A stretch of 64,000 bases of DNA from Gemmatimonas sp. (GTDB lineage: Bacteria; Gemmatimonadota; Gemmatimonadetes; Gemmatimonadales; Gemmatimonadaceae). The translations under genes and the position numbers were made by a program. Position 1 is the first letter of the stretch. Each line of letters opens with the position of its first letter. Below the pieces are notes generated by a model. The model was not told the origin of the DNA. It did no database searches and saw only the letters and a list, made by a program, of their open reading frames with translations. This document shows positions 1 to 7,922 of this stretch, in pieces. The stretch covers positions 124,001 to 188,000 of the forward strand of contig NZ_JAPZSK010000017.1 of the NCBI RefSeq assembly GCF_027531815.1. The letters run 5' to 3'.

Positions 1-1382
1 CTACGCAGCAGTATGCGCGCGGACGCATCGTTCACGTAGCGCGCCCAAAAGGCGCCCACGCCCGCGAGCGTTCCGCCGAAGTCCTCACGGTACCATGTGA
101 AGATCGGCGAGCCGTACACCGTGCGTGCCACGACATCCACTCGATTCTTGAATGGTTCCGCGAGAAACCGTCGGGCCTGATCATCGAGTTGCGCATCCAG
201 GCGGCTGCCCACGAACGCTTCGCTCCGCAGCGGTGGACATCCCTTGGCCGCGCACACCAGCGCGACGTGGATTCGTGCGTCCTTGTAGGTCGGGCGAATG
301 ATGCGGTGCTCCACGTCGTCGAGGGTGAGCGTGCGTCCACCCGCCTTCACGATCGGCTCGGCCCATGGACTCTTCAGGGTCACTCCGAACCGCTTGTTGA
401 TGTTGCGGATCGAGCGCCGTTCCCTGCGGCTGTTGATCAGCTGGATGGTGTAGGCATTGTACACATTGATCCAGTAGGCCAACTGGTCGGCGGGCGCCAT
501 GCGCTCCGGGTGTGCTGCTGCAAGCGCGTCGAGATAACGCGCAAAGTCGGCGGATCCCGCAAACGCATCGTAATCCACCGCCCCATTCACCACCCACTGC
601 TGCAGCAGCCGGTCGAACGGTGCGTGATCCACAAGCGCTTGTGGTACATCGGCAGCCGACTGCGCCGGCGCCGCGTTCATGGGGGAGAACGACACGCCCA
701 CGAGGATCGCCGCAGAGAGCCATCCGGCACGTCTGGCGAGCATGGGGAGAAACGACAGGAGCACCAACAACACGCCCGCCACTGCGACGCGCTGCAGGGC
801 CGCTTCGCGCGCGCCATCCACACCGGCGAGGAGTGCATCGGCGAAGTACGTATAAACGACCGTTCCCGGTACGATCCCGAGCGCCGTGGCGAGCACATAA
901 CTGCCAGGCTTCACCCCGGCGAGCCCGGCGCCGAAGTTGAGGCCATTGAACGGGATGAGCGGGAGTAGGCGGAGGCGAAGCAACGCCCCAAACGCCTGTT
1001 CGCCGGTGAGTGCGTCGAGTGCCCCTGCCCGCTTGCCGAGCAAGGCGCGGACCGCATCGCGACCAATGGCGCGGGCCAGCACGAATGCGCCAGTCGCACC
1101 GAGCGTGGCCCCGAGCCAGTTGACGAGACTGCCGACCCACGGGCCGAACAGCGCGCCACCGGCAAGCGTCATGGGCGTGGCGGGGAGGCCAAACGTGGTG
1201 ATGAGCGCGTACCCCACCACGAACGCCGGCGCCGCCCACGCCACCTCGCGCGCCGTACGGATGAGCGTTGGCAGTCGGTCGAGTCGCAACAGGTCCAGCA
1301 GTCCGGTTGCGCGTGCCAGGATCCACGCCGCGAGCAGGACCATCACCAATAGCGCCACGCGGACCCACGGACTATGCCGCAT
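1..1382 (-). CDS. VTT (TVP38/TMEM64) - DUF547 fusion membrane protein, partial
   Basis: The gene reads leftward and runs off the window edge, so about 460 N-terminal residues are visible. The ATG at 1382-1380 overlaps the end of the upstream symporter gene by 11 bases, so the two are probably cotranscribed. The first ~200 residues are hydrophobic and match the VTT/SNARE-associated family, with Gly-rich segments such as TFGLPATPMTLAGGALFGP and a LLPLIPFNGLNFGAG stretch. A second hydrophobic stretch follows. From about residue 240 the protein is soluble and fits DUF547, with the hallmark WINVYNAYTIQLI and a later CAARGCPP. VTT proteins are membrane proteins linked to lipid or metal handling; DUF547 has no firm function. 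A fusion of the two is unusual. Role and substrate are unknown. Confidence 0.8.
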   Translation of the reverse strand, partial: MRHSPWVRVALLVMVLLAAWILARATGLLDLLRLDRLPTLIRTAREVAWAAPAFVVGYALITTFGLPATPMTLAGGALFGPWVGSLVNWLGATLGATGAFVLARAIGRDAVRALLGKRAGALDALTGEQAFGALLRLRLLPLIPFNGLNFGAGLAGVKPGSYVLATALGIVPGTVVYTYFADALLAGVDGAREAALQRVAVAGVLLVLLSFLPMLARRAGWLSAAILVGVSFSPMNAAPAQSAADVPQALVDHAPFDRLLQQWVVNGAVDYDAFAGSADFARYLDALAAAHPERMAPADQLAYWINVYNAYTIQLINSRRERRSIRNINKRFGVTLKSPWAEPIVKAGGRTLTLDDVEHRIIRPTYKDARIHVALVCAAKGCPPLRSEAFVGSRLDAQLDDQARRFLAEPFKNRVDVVARTVYGSPIFTWYREDFGGTLAGVGAFWARYVNDASARILLR

Positions 1383-2784
1383 ACGGTTCTTCGGGTGTAG
1401 GGTGTAACGGACGCGTCGTGAGGAGCGTGACCGCCGCGCCGGTCAGGAACACCAACGGAATGCCATACATCGCCCACGGCCACGTATAGCCACCCGCTTC
1501 CCCGACAACGAGGAAGCATCCCACGCCCCATGCTACCCCCACGGCCATGCTGCACCACGCAGCCGCGGTGGTGGCACGAGGCCAATGGAAACCGGCGAGC
1601 AGTGCAAAAGACAGCGCCGCGATGGGAATGTTGGCGAGGATGAGCCGGTCGAGAATGCGATCGACGAGGAATGTGCCCCCGAGCCAACTCATTGCCGCGA
1701 GCACGACCAGCAACTGCCGCTGGGCCCGCACCGTGCGCCATGCGGGGGAACCAAAGTCGGTGGCGATCATCGTGGCCATCGCACTCCACACGCCCGCCAG
1801 GGTAGTGAGTGCGGCACCGAACAGTACGGCCAGCCCCACACCGCGCAACCCGCCCGGAAGCCAGCGCTGCATCATGGTCGGCACGGCCAGCTGTGGATCG
1901 CTCAGCTGTGGTTGATCGACGCGCAGGTACGCCGCGGCCAGCACGACCACGCCGTAGAGCAGGAACACCAGCACGGCGCTCATCCCCACCGCCTGAAAGG
2001 CGATGCGCGGGTTTCTCGCGGCGAAGATCTTCTGACCATACCACGGTGCGGCGATATACGTGAAGCACGTGAGCACCACCAGCGTGATCACGAAGCGCAG
2101 GGGTAGTACGGGATCGTTCCATTGCCGCACCGGGTCGAACGCGCGCTGCGCCTCCGTGAAGGTGGAGGCCAGCCCACCGCTGGGGGCCGCGACATTCACA
2201 CCACACCACAGCAGCAGCGGCAGCAGTACGAGGGTCACCGCAAAGCCGACCACATCGGCCCGCACGACAGAGCGCAACCCGCCGGGCAACACGGCGCCAA
2301 GCACGACCAGCGTCAGGAGCAGCGCCAGCACCGGCATGGGCACCACACCGGGGATGAAGGGCACGAAGAGCAGTGCAAGCGACTTCACGTACGTGGCGGT
2401 AAACCCCGTCATGGCGAGCAGCAGCAGCGCCGATGCCGTACGACCAACAGCGGGTGAATAGCGTTCAGTGAACAGCTCGGCCACCGACAACCGGTCGAAG
2501 CGCTTCCATGCACGGGCCACGGTAAGGGTGTAGAAGCCAAGCCCCACAAGAAACACGCCCGGCAGCATGAGCGCGACGGGCCCGGCCGCGTATCCGGCCG
2601 CGGCAAAGGCCATGAGCGTGCTGGTGTTGAATTCGGTCATGACCAAGGTCGCCACCAACGGAAAGCGCCCAAGATCGCGCGACGCCACCGTGAAGTCGGA
2701 GGGCGACGAGGCGCGTCGCCAACCGACTACGGCCAGTGTAGCGACCAGCAGGACGAATGCGACCAGATCGAACGTGGTGACCAT
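1372..2784 (-). CDS. Sodium:solute symporter (SSS family)
   Basis: This 470-residue protein is almost entirely hydrophobic, with about 12-13 predicted membrane helices. It starts with a short helix (MVTTFDLVAFVLLVATLAVV) and carries the family's early core segment EFNTSTLMAFAAAGYAAGP, where small and polar residues in TM2 line the Na+ and substrate site. Members of this family import sugars, amino acids, carboxylates or vitamins driven by Na+. Nothing here fixes the substrate. It lies upstream of, and overlaps, the VTT-DUF547 gene, and is divergent from a TonB receptor across a 115-base spacer containing a perfect palindrome. It may be the inner-membrane partner of that receptor, which is inference from position only. 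Confidence 0.85.
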   Translation of the reverse strand: MVTTFDLVAFVLLVATLAVVGWRRASSPSDFTVASRDLGRFPLVATLVMTEFNTSTLMAFAAAGYAAGPVALMLPGVFLVGLGFYTLTVARAWKRFDRLSVAELFTERYSPAVGRTASALLLLAMTGFTATYVKSLALLFVPFIPGVVPMPVLALLLTLVVLGAVLPGGLRSVVRADVVGFAVTLVLLPLLLWCGVNVAAPSGGLASTFTEAQRAFDPVRQWNDPVLPLRFVITLVVLTCFTYIAAPWYGQKIFAARNPRIAFQAVGMSAVLVFLLYGVVVLAAAYLRVDQPQLSDPQLAVPTMMQRWLPGGLRGVGLAVLFGAALTTLAGVWSAMATMIATDFGSPAWRTVRAQRQLLVVLAAMSWLGGTFLVDRILDRLILANIPIAALSFALLAGFHWPRATTAAAWCSMAVGVAWGVGCFLVVGEAGGYTWPWAMYGIPLVFLTGAAVTLLTTRPLHPTPEEPYAA

Positions 2785-2853
2785 GCTTCACGGCTGAAGT
2801 GAGACTTGCTGCGGGAACCTTCCGGTGGAGCGGCGACTTACTGCCGCGGTCCG

Positions 2854-2870
2854 ACGTGTTTCGAACACGT
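2854..2870. promoter_or_regulatory. Perfect 17-bp inverted repeat between divergent genes
   Basis: The sequence ACGTGTTTCGAACACGT has 7-base arms around TCG. It lies 30 bases upstream of the TonB receptor start and 70 bases from the divergent symporter start, so it could be a shared operator. The cognate regulator is not identifiable here. Confidence 0.5.
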
Positions 2871-2899
2871 GCCTCGCCCCCCAGCAAGACGGCGTGTCC

Positions 2900-5659
2900 A
2901 TGAAAGGTTTCCTCGTGCGCAAACATCACCTCGTTCTGCTCGGTTGGTCACTCGCGGGCCTGGCGGCGGCCGGCGACGCCGCCGCGCAGATCCGGCCTGA
3001 CCCCGCCGGGCACGACTCGCTTCGCACCACCCGATCGCTGCTGGATTCGGTCCGGGTAACCGCCAGTCAACCTCGTGCCCTGCTCGACGGGCGATCGAGA
3101 GGACTTGGTGGGGCGATCGAAGCGCGCGAGCTGACGGCGCTTCCCACCGATGCACGTGACCCCATCAGCCTGCTCTACAACATCCCGGGCATCACCCAGG
3201 CGACCGGCTTCTTCGGTGACGCGCCGCGCCTGTCGTTCAACGGCGGCAACGCGCTCTATTCGTCGTATCTGCTCGATGGCCTCGACAACAACGAGGGCTT
3301 CCTCGGCGGGCCCCGCGTGGATCTCCCATTGGGGGCCATTGCCCGGATGGACGCCCTCGTGAACGGGTACAGCGCGGCCTTCGGGCGCAGCCCGGATGGG
3401 GTGGTGAACGTGACCTCCCAGCCCGGTGGTCGGGCGCGCGGTGGTGACCTCTTCGTGTACCAACGTCCGGGACGACCCCTCGATGCACGGCTCCCGGTGA
3501 CATTCGGCGCGGTGCCGCAGGCATTGAATCGCAGGCAAGAAGGCTTCGAACGCCTCCAGGCGGGTGGATCGTATCGTACGGCATCGGCCAGCGGCCGGAC
3601 GCTCGTCGGGTCCGCTCTCGAATACACGAGCGAGCAGGAGGACCGCATCGGGTCCACGGCACAGGCGCAGTTTCTCGGCACCGAACACCGGCAGACTGTG
3701 AAGGGCTACCTCCGGGTGGACCATGGATGGTCGCCCACGCAAACGACCACGCTGCGGTTGGCCGGGAGCGGCGTGGATCGCGCCGGGAACGGCAGCGGGG
3801 TGGTGACCCCCGAGGCGGATATCCGCACGCGACGTATCGGCACGCTCAGCGCGCTCACGCATCGTTCGACAAGCGCCGACGGCCGCGGCACGCACACCCT
3901 GTCGGCGCAGTTCGGCACGTATCACTGGTACTTCCCGCCGGTGCGCAGCGACTTCTCGCAACCGCAGGTCACCATCGTGACTCCCGATCGCGCGGTGCAG
4001 GCCGTCGTGGGCTCCAGCAACTTCGTCTTCGACGAACGCGAGCGGCAGATTCAGCTACGTGATGTGGTCGAGCGCGACCTGTCGCGTACGCAGCGTGTGC
4101 GGGCCGGCGCCGACGTCGTTCATGCCCGATTCGCGCTGGCGGCGGCCAGCACCAATCCGAACGGTGCGTATACCGTGGTGAACGACGGCAACATCGCTGC
4201 AACGGGAGGACGCCCGCTGTCCATTCGCGATGTGCCGGCCGAGGTGCGCGTGCTCTCGTACACCGTGGATGCGCGGCCCCAGCAGGTGAATCTCACGCAG
4301 ACGATGTACGGTGCGTTCGCCGAGCATGAATGGTTACCCACGCCGCGGCTCGCCGTGACCACCGGTATTCGCTGGGACTACGACGATCTGACGTCACGCG
4401 GAGAGAGTGCGCCCGATCTCGACAACATCCAGCCGCGCGTGGCGACCACCTGGCAGCGGAGCCCACGTGACCTCGTCCGGGCGAGTATCGGTCGCCATGC
4501 CGGACGTTTTCCCTACGCCATCTACTCCGACGCGATTCAGCTCGGGGCCAGCGGGAACGCTGTGCTCACGTACGAGGGCGCCTCGGCGCCGGCCTTCCGG
4601 GCGGGGCAGTTGCCGGCGCAGATCAGCGCGTCGGAAATTCAGTCGGTGCCACGCGAGATCTTCCGGACCTTTGCGGTGGGCCTAGAACAGCCGATGAGCT
4701 GGCAATCGGCCGTGGGGTACCAGCGGCAGATCGGCACCCGGTGGTCGATGAGTGCCGACGTCGTATGGAGTGAGACACGCAACCTGCCGTGGCTGGCGGA
4801 CCTCAACCCCATCGCTCGACGGCTCACGGCGGCCGACACGACACCGCGCTTCTGTGCCAGTGCGTTCAGTTGCCCGGGTGATGCGAGTCGGCCGAACGTG
4901 CCGGCGACCAGCGGATACCGCCGCGAAAGCACGGCGCAGTCGGGTGGCTCGGCCCGCTACCAGGCACTGTACGTGGCCGTGCGCCGCGCGCGCTCCGACC
5001 GGTGGACCCTCGATGGCAACTGGGTATGGTCACGCGCCCGGAACAACACCGAGGACTTCAATTTCTCGGCGACGCAAGGCAATTGCTTTGCGCGCAGTGG
5101 CGTGGACGCGATTACCGGCGCCTCGTGCACCAGCGACGAGTGGGCCGACGCCAACAACGACCGTCGCCATCGTCTTACGCTACGGACGACCGCCACCCCG
5201 GTGCGTCGCCTGTCGCTCGGCGCCATCGTGGACGCCCAGACCGGCGTGCCGGTCAACCGACTGGCGGGCCGAGTCGCCGCCGATGGCAGCATCGCACGCT
5301 ACGATCTCTTGGGGAGCGGGCCCATCCGTGGCAACGGATTCATCGGTAACGGGGACCGCTTCTTCGGCGTGGGGCGGAATACCGAGCGCCTCCCGGGGAG
5401 CGTGACCCTGGGCGTGAGTGCCGTGGGGCGTCCGCTGGCTCAGCGCGCGCCGGGGCTTGAGGTGCGGCTGGATGTTTTCAATGCCCTCAACTCGCTCGTG
5501 TGGGGCGGGTACGCCAATGGAATCGGTGGAGGCGGCAGCCGTACGCAGTTCGGTCGTCCCGGCGACCCGATCGAGCTGTTCGCCGCCGGGCCGCCGCGAC
5601 AGTTTCAGCTGTCGCTGCGCTTCGCCTTTGGCAGTGCGACCGTTCCCTCCACGCCCTGA
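2900..5659 (+). CDS. TonB-dependent outer-membrane receptor
   Basis: The ATG at 2900 is chosen because it opens a clear signal peptide (MKGFLVRKHHLVLL then ALAAAGDAAAQ); the frame stays open further upstream to 2825 but without signal-like sequence. About 919 residues. After the signal comes a plug domain (about residues 45-180) with DPISLLYNIPGITQATGFF and the Asp/Asn-rich LLDGLDNNEGF loop, then a long beta-barrel with alternating polar and aromatic strands. There is no N-terminal carboxypeptidase-regulatory or STN domain. The protein ends LRFAFGSATVPSTP rather than in a terminal aromatic residue, slightly unusual for a barrel. The substrate is unknown. Divergent from a symporter; a CDP-alcohol phosphatidyltransferase follows 9 bases downstream. 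Confidence 0.85.
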   Translation: MKGFLVRKHHLVLLGWSLAGLAAAGDAAAQIRPDPAGHDSLRTTRSLLDSVRVTASQPRALLDGRSRGLGGAIEARELTALPTDARDPISLLYNIPGITQATGFFGDAPRLSFNGGNALYSSYLLDGLDNNEGFLGGPRVDLPLGAIARMDALVNGYSAAFGRSPDGVVNVTSQPGGRARGGDLFVYQRPGRPLDARLPVTFGAVPQALNRRQEGFERLQAGGSYRTASASGRTLVGSALEYTSEQEDRIGSTAQAQFLGTEHRQTVKGYLRVDHGWSPTQTTTLRLAGSGVDRAGNGSGVVTPEADIRTRRIGTLSALTHRSTSADGRGTHTLSAQFGTYHWYFPPVRSDFSQPQVTIVTPDRAVQAVVGSSNFVFDERERQIQLRDVVERDLSRTQRVRAGADVVHARFALAAASTNPNGAYTVVNDGNIAATGGRPLSIRDVPAEVRVLSYTVDARPQQVNLTQTMYGAFAEHEWLPTPRLAVTTGIRWDYDDLTSRGESAPDLDNIQPRVATTWQRSPRDLVRASIGRHAGRFPYAIYSDAIQLGASGNAVLTYEGASAPAFRAGQLPAQISASEIQSVPREIFRTFAVGLEQPMSWQSAVGYQRQIGTRWSMSADVVWSETRNLPWLADLNPIARRLTAADTTPRFCASAFSCPGDASRPNVPATSGYRRESTAQSGGSARYQALYVAVRRARSDRWTLDGNWVWSRARNNTEDFNFSATQGNCFARSGVDAITGASCTSDEWADANNDRRHRLTLRTTATPVRRLSLGAIVDAQTGVPVNRLAGRVAADGSIARYDLLGSGPIRGNGFIGNGDRFFGVGRNTERLPGSVTLGVSAVGRPLAQRAPGLEVRLDVFNALNSLVWGGYANGIGGGGSRTQFGRPGDPIELFAAGPPRQFQLSLRFAFGSATVPSTP

Positions 5660-5668
5660 CCTTCGTGC

Positions 5669-6271
5669 ATGATCGACGAGCCCTTCCGCCGCTGGCTGGC
5701 GCGTCATGCAGCCGCGCCGGTACCGGTACTGCATCGCCTCGGTGTCACGCCCAACGCCTTGTCGTGGACGGGACTGCTGCTGGCGCTCGTCGCGACTGCC
5801 CTGGTGGCACGTGGCGCCCTCATGCCGGGAGTCGTCGCGTGGCTGGTGAGTCGCGTGGCCGACGGGTACGATGGGCTTCTGGCGCGCTACGCGAATACGA
5901 ATTCGTTGTTTGGTGGCTACCTCGACCTGACGCTGGACATGCTCGCGTATTCGGCCATGGCGTGCGCCTTCGCGTACGTGATGCCGGCCGACCGCCTGCT
6001 CTGGCTCTTCGTCCTGACCGGGTACGTGCTCGCCGTCACCACGACGCTGGCGCTGTCGTCTCTGGCCGAGCGGGCCAACCGGCAGATAGGTGGCAATCGC
6101 TCGATTCAGTTCACCGCGGGGCTCGCGGAAGCGGGCGAGACAACCATCGTCTACGTCCTGCTCGCCCTGATGCCGTCGTTGAGTCGCTGGATTCTCATGG
6201 TGTGGGTGGGTCTCCTGATCGCCACGACGGTGCAGCGAACCCTACTGGCGCGTCGTATCTTGCGTCCATGA
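5669..6271 (+). CDS. CDP-alcohol phosphatidyltransferase family protein
   Basis: A 200-residue membrane enzyme of about six helices. The family signature D-G-x2-A-R-x8-G-x3-D-x3-D is fully present at DGLLARYANTNSLFGGYLDL and the following TLD (residues ~66-90), so the Mg2+ and CDP-alcohol site looks intact. These enzymes transfer a phosphatidyl group from CDP-diacylglycerol or a related donor to an alcohol, or build inositol-phosphate lipids. The acceptor cannot be told from sequence. It follows the TonB receptor by 9 bases, and its stop overlaps the ATG of the ECF sigma factor (ATGA), so translation is probably coupled. With the later fatty-acid-hydroxylase-family gene it suggests a lipid-remodelling locus. 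Confidence 0.85.
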   Translation: MIDEPFRRWLARHAAAPVPVLHRLGVTPNALSWTGLLLALVATALVARGALMPGVVAWLVSRVADGYDGLLARYANTNSLFGGYLDLTLDMLAYSAMACAFAYVMPADRLLWLFVLTGYVLAVTTTLALSSLAERANRQIGGNRSIQFTAGLAEAGETTIVYVLLALMPSLSRWILMVWVGLLIATTVQRTLLARRILRP

Positions 6272-6849
6272 CCGACGCCAGGGATGTGTCCGGATTGTTC
6301 GAGGAAGAAGCCATGCGTTGGCTTCCCGATGTGATGCGCTTTGCGCTCGCGCTGACGCGTGACCGAAGCGAAGCCGAGGACCTCGTGCAGGACACGTTCG
6401 TGGCCGCGCAGCGAGCGTGGCATCAGTTTCAACGTGGGACCGACGCCAGGGCGTGGCTCTTCACCATCGCGCGGCATCGGTTCTACCGTCTCCACGAACG
6501 GGCGGATCGTCAGGTGGCGACGGATAGCCCGGAGCTCGAGTCGCTCGCCGCCGCCGCGCACACCATGGAGCACGGATCGACGCTGGCAGAGCAGTTCGAA
6601 CGGCAGGAACTGCGCGAAGCGGTGCGCCGCACGATGTACGCGTTGCCGTCGGTCTACCGTGAAGTGGCCATTCTCGTGGACTGGCATGACCAGTCCTACG
6701 AGGCCGTGGCTGGGATTCTCGGTATCCCGGTGGGTACCGTGCGATCCCGACTCTTTCGGGCGCGGCGCCTGTTGCAGCAAGCGCTCACCGCCTACGCCGA
6801 AGACGCGGGCCTCTCACCTCGCGCCACGCGGGGAGGGGCGCAGACATGA
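6268..6849 (+). CDS. ECF-type RNA polymerase sigma factor
   Basis: 193 residues with the two sigma-70 domains of an extracytoplasmic-function sigma factor. Region 2 (about residues 25-95) contains EAEDLVQDTFVAAQRAW, the -10 recognition helix. Region 4 (about 120-175) contains the helix-turn-helix YEAVAGILGIPVGTVRSRLF for the -35 element. The ATG at 6268 overlaps the previous stop, and the 3' end overlaps the anti-sigma gene by 4 bases. A TATCTT hexamer ends 6 bases before the ATG, within the upstream gene, and could be a private promoter. It is expected to direct RNA polymerase to envelope-stress or lipid genes when released by the downstream zinc anti-sigma protein. Confidence 0.92.
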   Translation: MTDARDVSGLFEEEAMRWLPDVMRFALALTRDRSEAEDLVQDTFVAAQRAWHQFQRGTDARAWLFTIARHRFYRLHERADRQVATDSPELESLAAAAHTMEHGSTLAEQFERQELREAVRRTMYALPSVYREVAILVDWHDQSYEAVAGILGIPVGTVRSRLFRARRLLQQALTAYAEDAGLSPRATRGGAQT

Positions 6850-7094
6850 TGTTACCCATGCTCGACTGCGAAGCGGTCATGCGCCAGCTGTGGGACTATC
6901 TCGATCAGCAGCTCACGCCGGACACCATGCGGGCAATTCACGCGCATCTCGATGATTGCCAGCAGTGCCGTCCGCACGCCGAGTTCCGTCGGGCGTTCGA
7001 GCGGGTGGTGGCGGGAGCACGCGAGGACGCCGGCGATACCGATGCTCTGCGCGAGCGCATCCGGCAGGCGCTGCGCAAGGCGGACTCGCAATAA
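6846..7094 (+). CDS. Zinc-binding anti-sigma factor (zf-HC2 / ZAS family)
   Basis: An 82-residue soluble protein with the ZAS signature H-x3-C-x2-C (HLDDCQQC, residues ~33-40) and an upstream Cys in MLDCEAV. In ZAS proteins such as RsrA and ChrR these residues bind zinc, and the protein holds the sigma factor until oxidation or another signal releases it. No membrane helix is visible, so it is a cytoplasmic type. The ATG overlaps the sigma factor stop by 4 bases, the usual arrangement for cognate pairs. The inducing signal is unknown; redox sensing is an inference from the Cys/His motif. Confidence 0.88.
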   Translation: MMLPMLDCEAVMRQLWDYLDQQLTPDTMRAIHAHLDDCQQCRPHAEFRRAFERVVAGAREDAGDTDALRERIRQALRKADSQ

Positions 7095-7100
7095 CGGCGC

Positions 7101-7871
7101 ATGATCATGTCACTCGTGGATGCCGTGCTCGGTGCGCGTCTGTCACTGGCGCTCGGTGCCCTCGCGGTGCTGGCGTTGTGGGAGTCGATCGATCCGTTCC
7201 TACCGCTGTTCTCCGGTCGTCACGCGACCGGTTCCCGCGTGGCACATGGTGCGCGCAACGTGGCGATCGGGTTGGTGAATGCGCTGGTGGTCCGCTTCGG
7301 CTTTCTTGGCGCCTGGACCGCGGTTGCGGCGTGGAGCGACGCACATGCGTTCGGGATTCGGGCGTGGATCGGTGGGCCGGCCTGGCTGCAGTGGGCGGTC
7401 GTGCTGCTGTTGCTCGATTGCTGGACGTACGTCTGGCATCGGCTCAACCACACGGTACCGCTGTTGTGGCGCTTCCACCGTTTGCACCACAGCGATCGGG
7501 AAATGGATGTGACCACGGCCAATCGCTTCCACTTGGGCGAGATCGTGCTGTCATCGCTGGCGCGTCTCCCGCTGCTGGCGCTCCTTGGCGCGAGTATGCT
7601 GCAATTGGCCGTGTACGAAACGATCCTGTTTGCCGTGGTGCAGTTCCATCATGCGAATGTGGCCGTTCCCGAGCCGATCGATCGCCTGCTGCGCGCGATC
7701 GTCGTGACGCCACATCTGCACAGGGTGCACCATTCAGTCGTCGTTGCGGAGCAGAACGCCAACTTCAGTTCGGTGCTCACGTGGTGGGATCGGGTGGCCC
7801 GTACGCTGCGGGTGTCGCCGAACCTCGCGGACATCCGCTTCGGCATCGACGACGAACCGGCCGCGAACTGA
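7101..7871 (+). CDS. Fatty acid hydroxylase / sterol desaturase family protein
   Basis: A 256-residue integral membrane protein with the three His clusters of the non-haem di-iron fatty-acid-hydroxylase family: HRLNH (residues 113-117), HRLHH (126-130) and HLHRVHH near residue 205. Hydrophobic helices precede and separate them. The family uses O2 to hydroxylate or desaturate lipid chains, sterols or related molecules; the substrate cannot be predicted. It begins 6 bases after the anti-sigma gene and so likely belongs to the same transcript as the sigma/anti-sigma pair and the phosphatidyltransferase, pointing to membrane-lipid modification under ECF control. Confidence 0.85.
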   Translation: MIMSLVDAVLGARLSLALGALAVLALWESIDPFLPLFSGRHATGSRVAHGARNVAIGLVNALVVRFGFLGAWTAVAAWSDAHAFGIRAWIGGPAWLQWAVVLLLLDCWTYVWHRLNHTVPLLWRFHRLHHSDREMDVTTANRFHLGEIVLSSLARLPLLALLGASMLQLAVYETILFAVVQFHHANVAVPEPIDRLLRAIVVTPHLHRVHHSVVVAEQNANFSSVLTWWDRVARTLRVSPNLADIRFGIDDEPAAN

Positions 7872-7922
7872 ACGCGGCTGGCCAGCGGGAACGAATCCCC
7901 CGGCTCGTGACTCATTGCGGTG

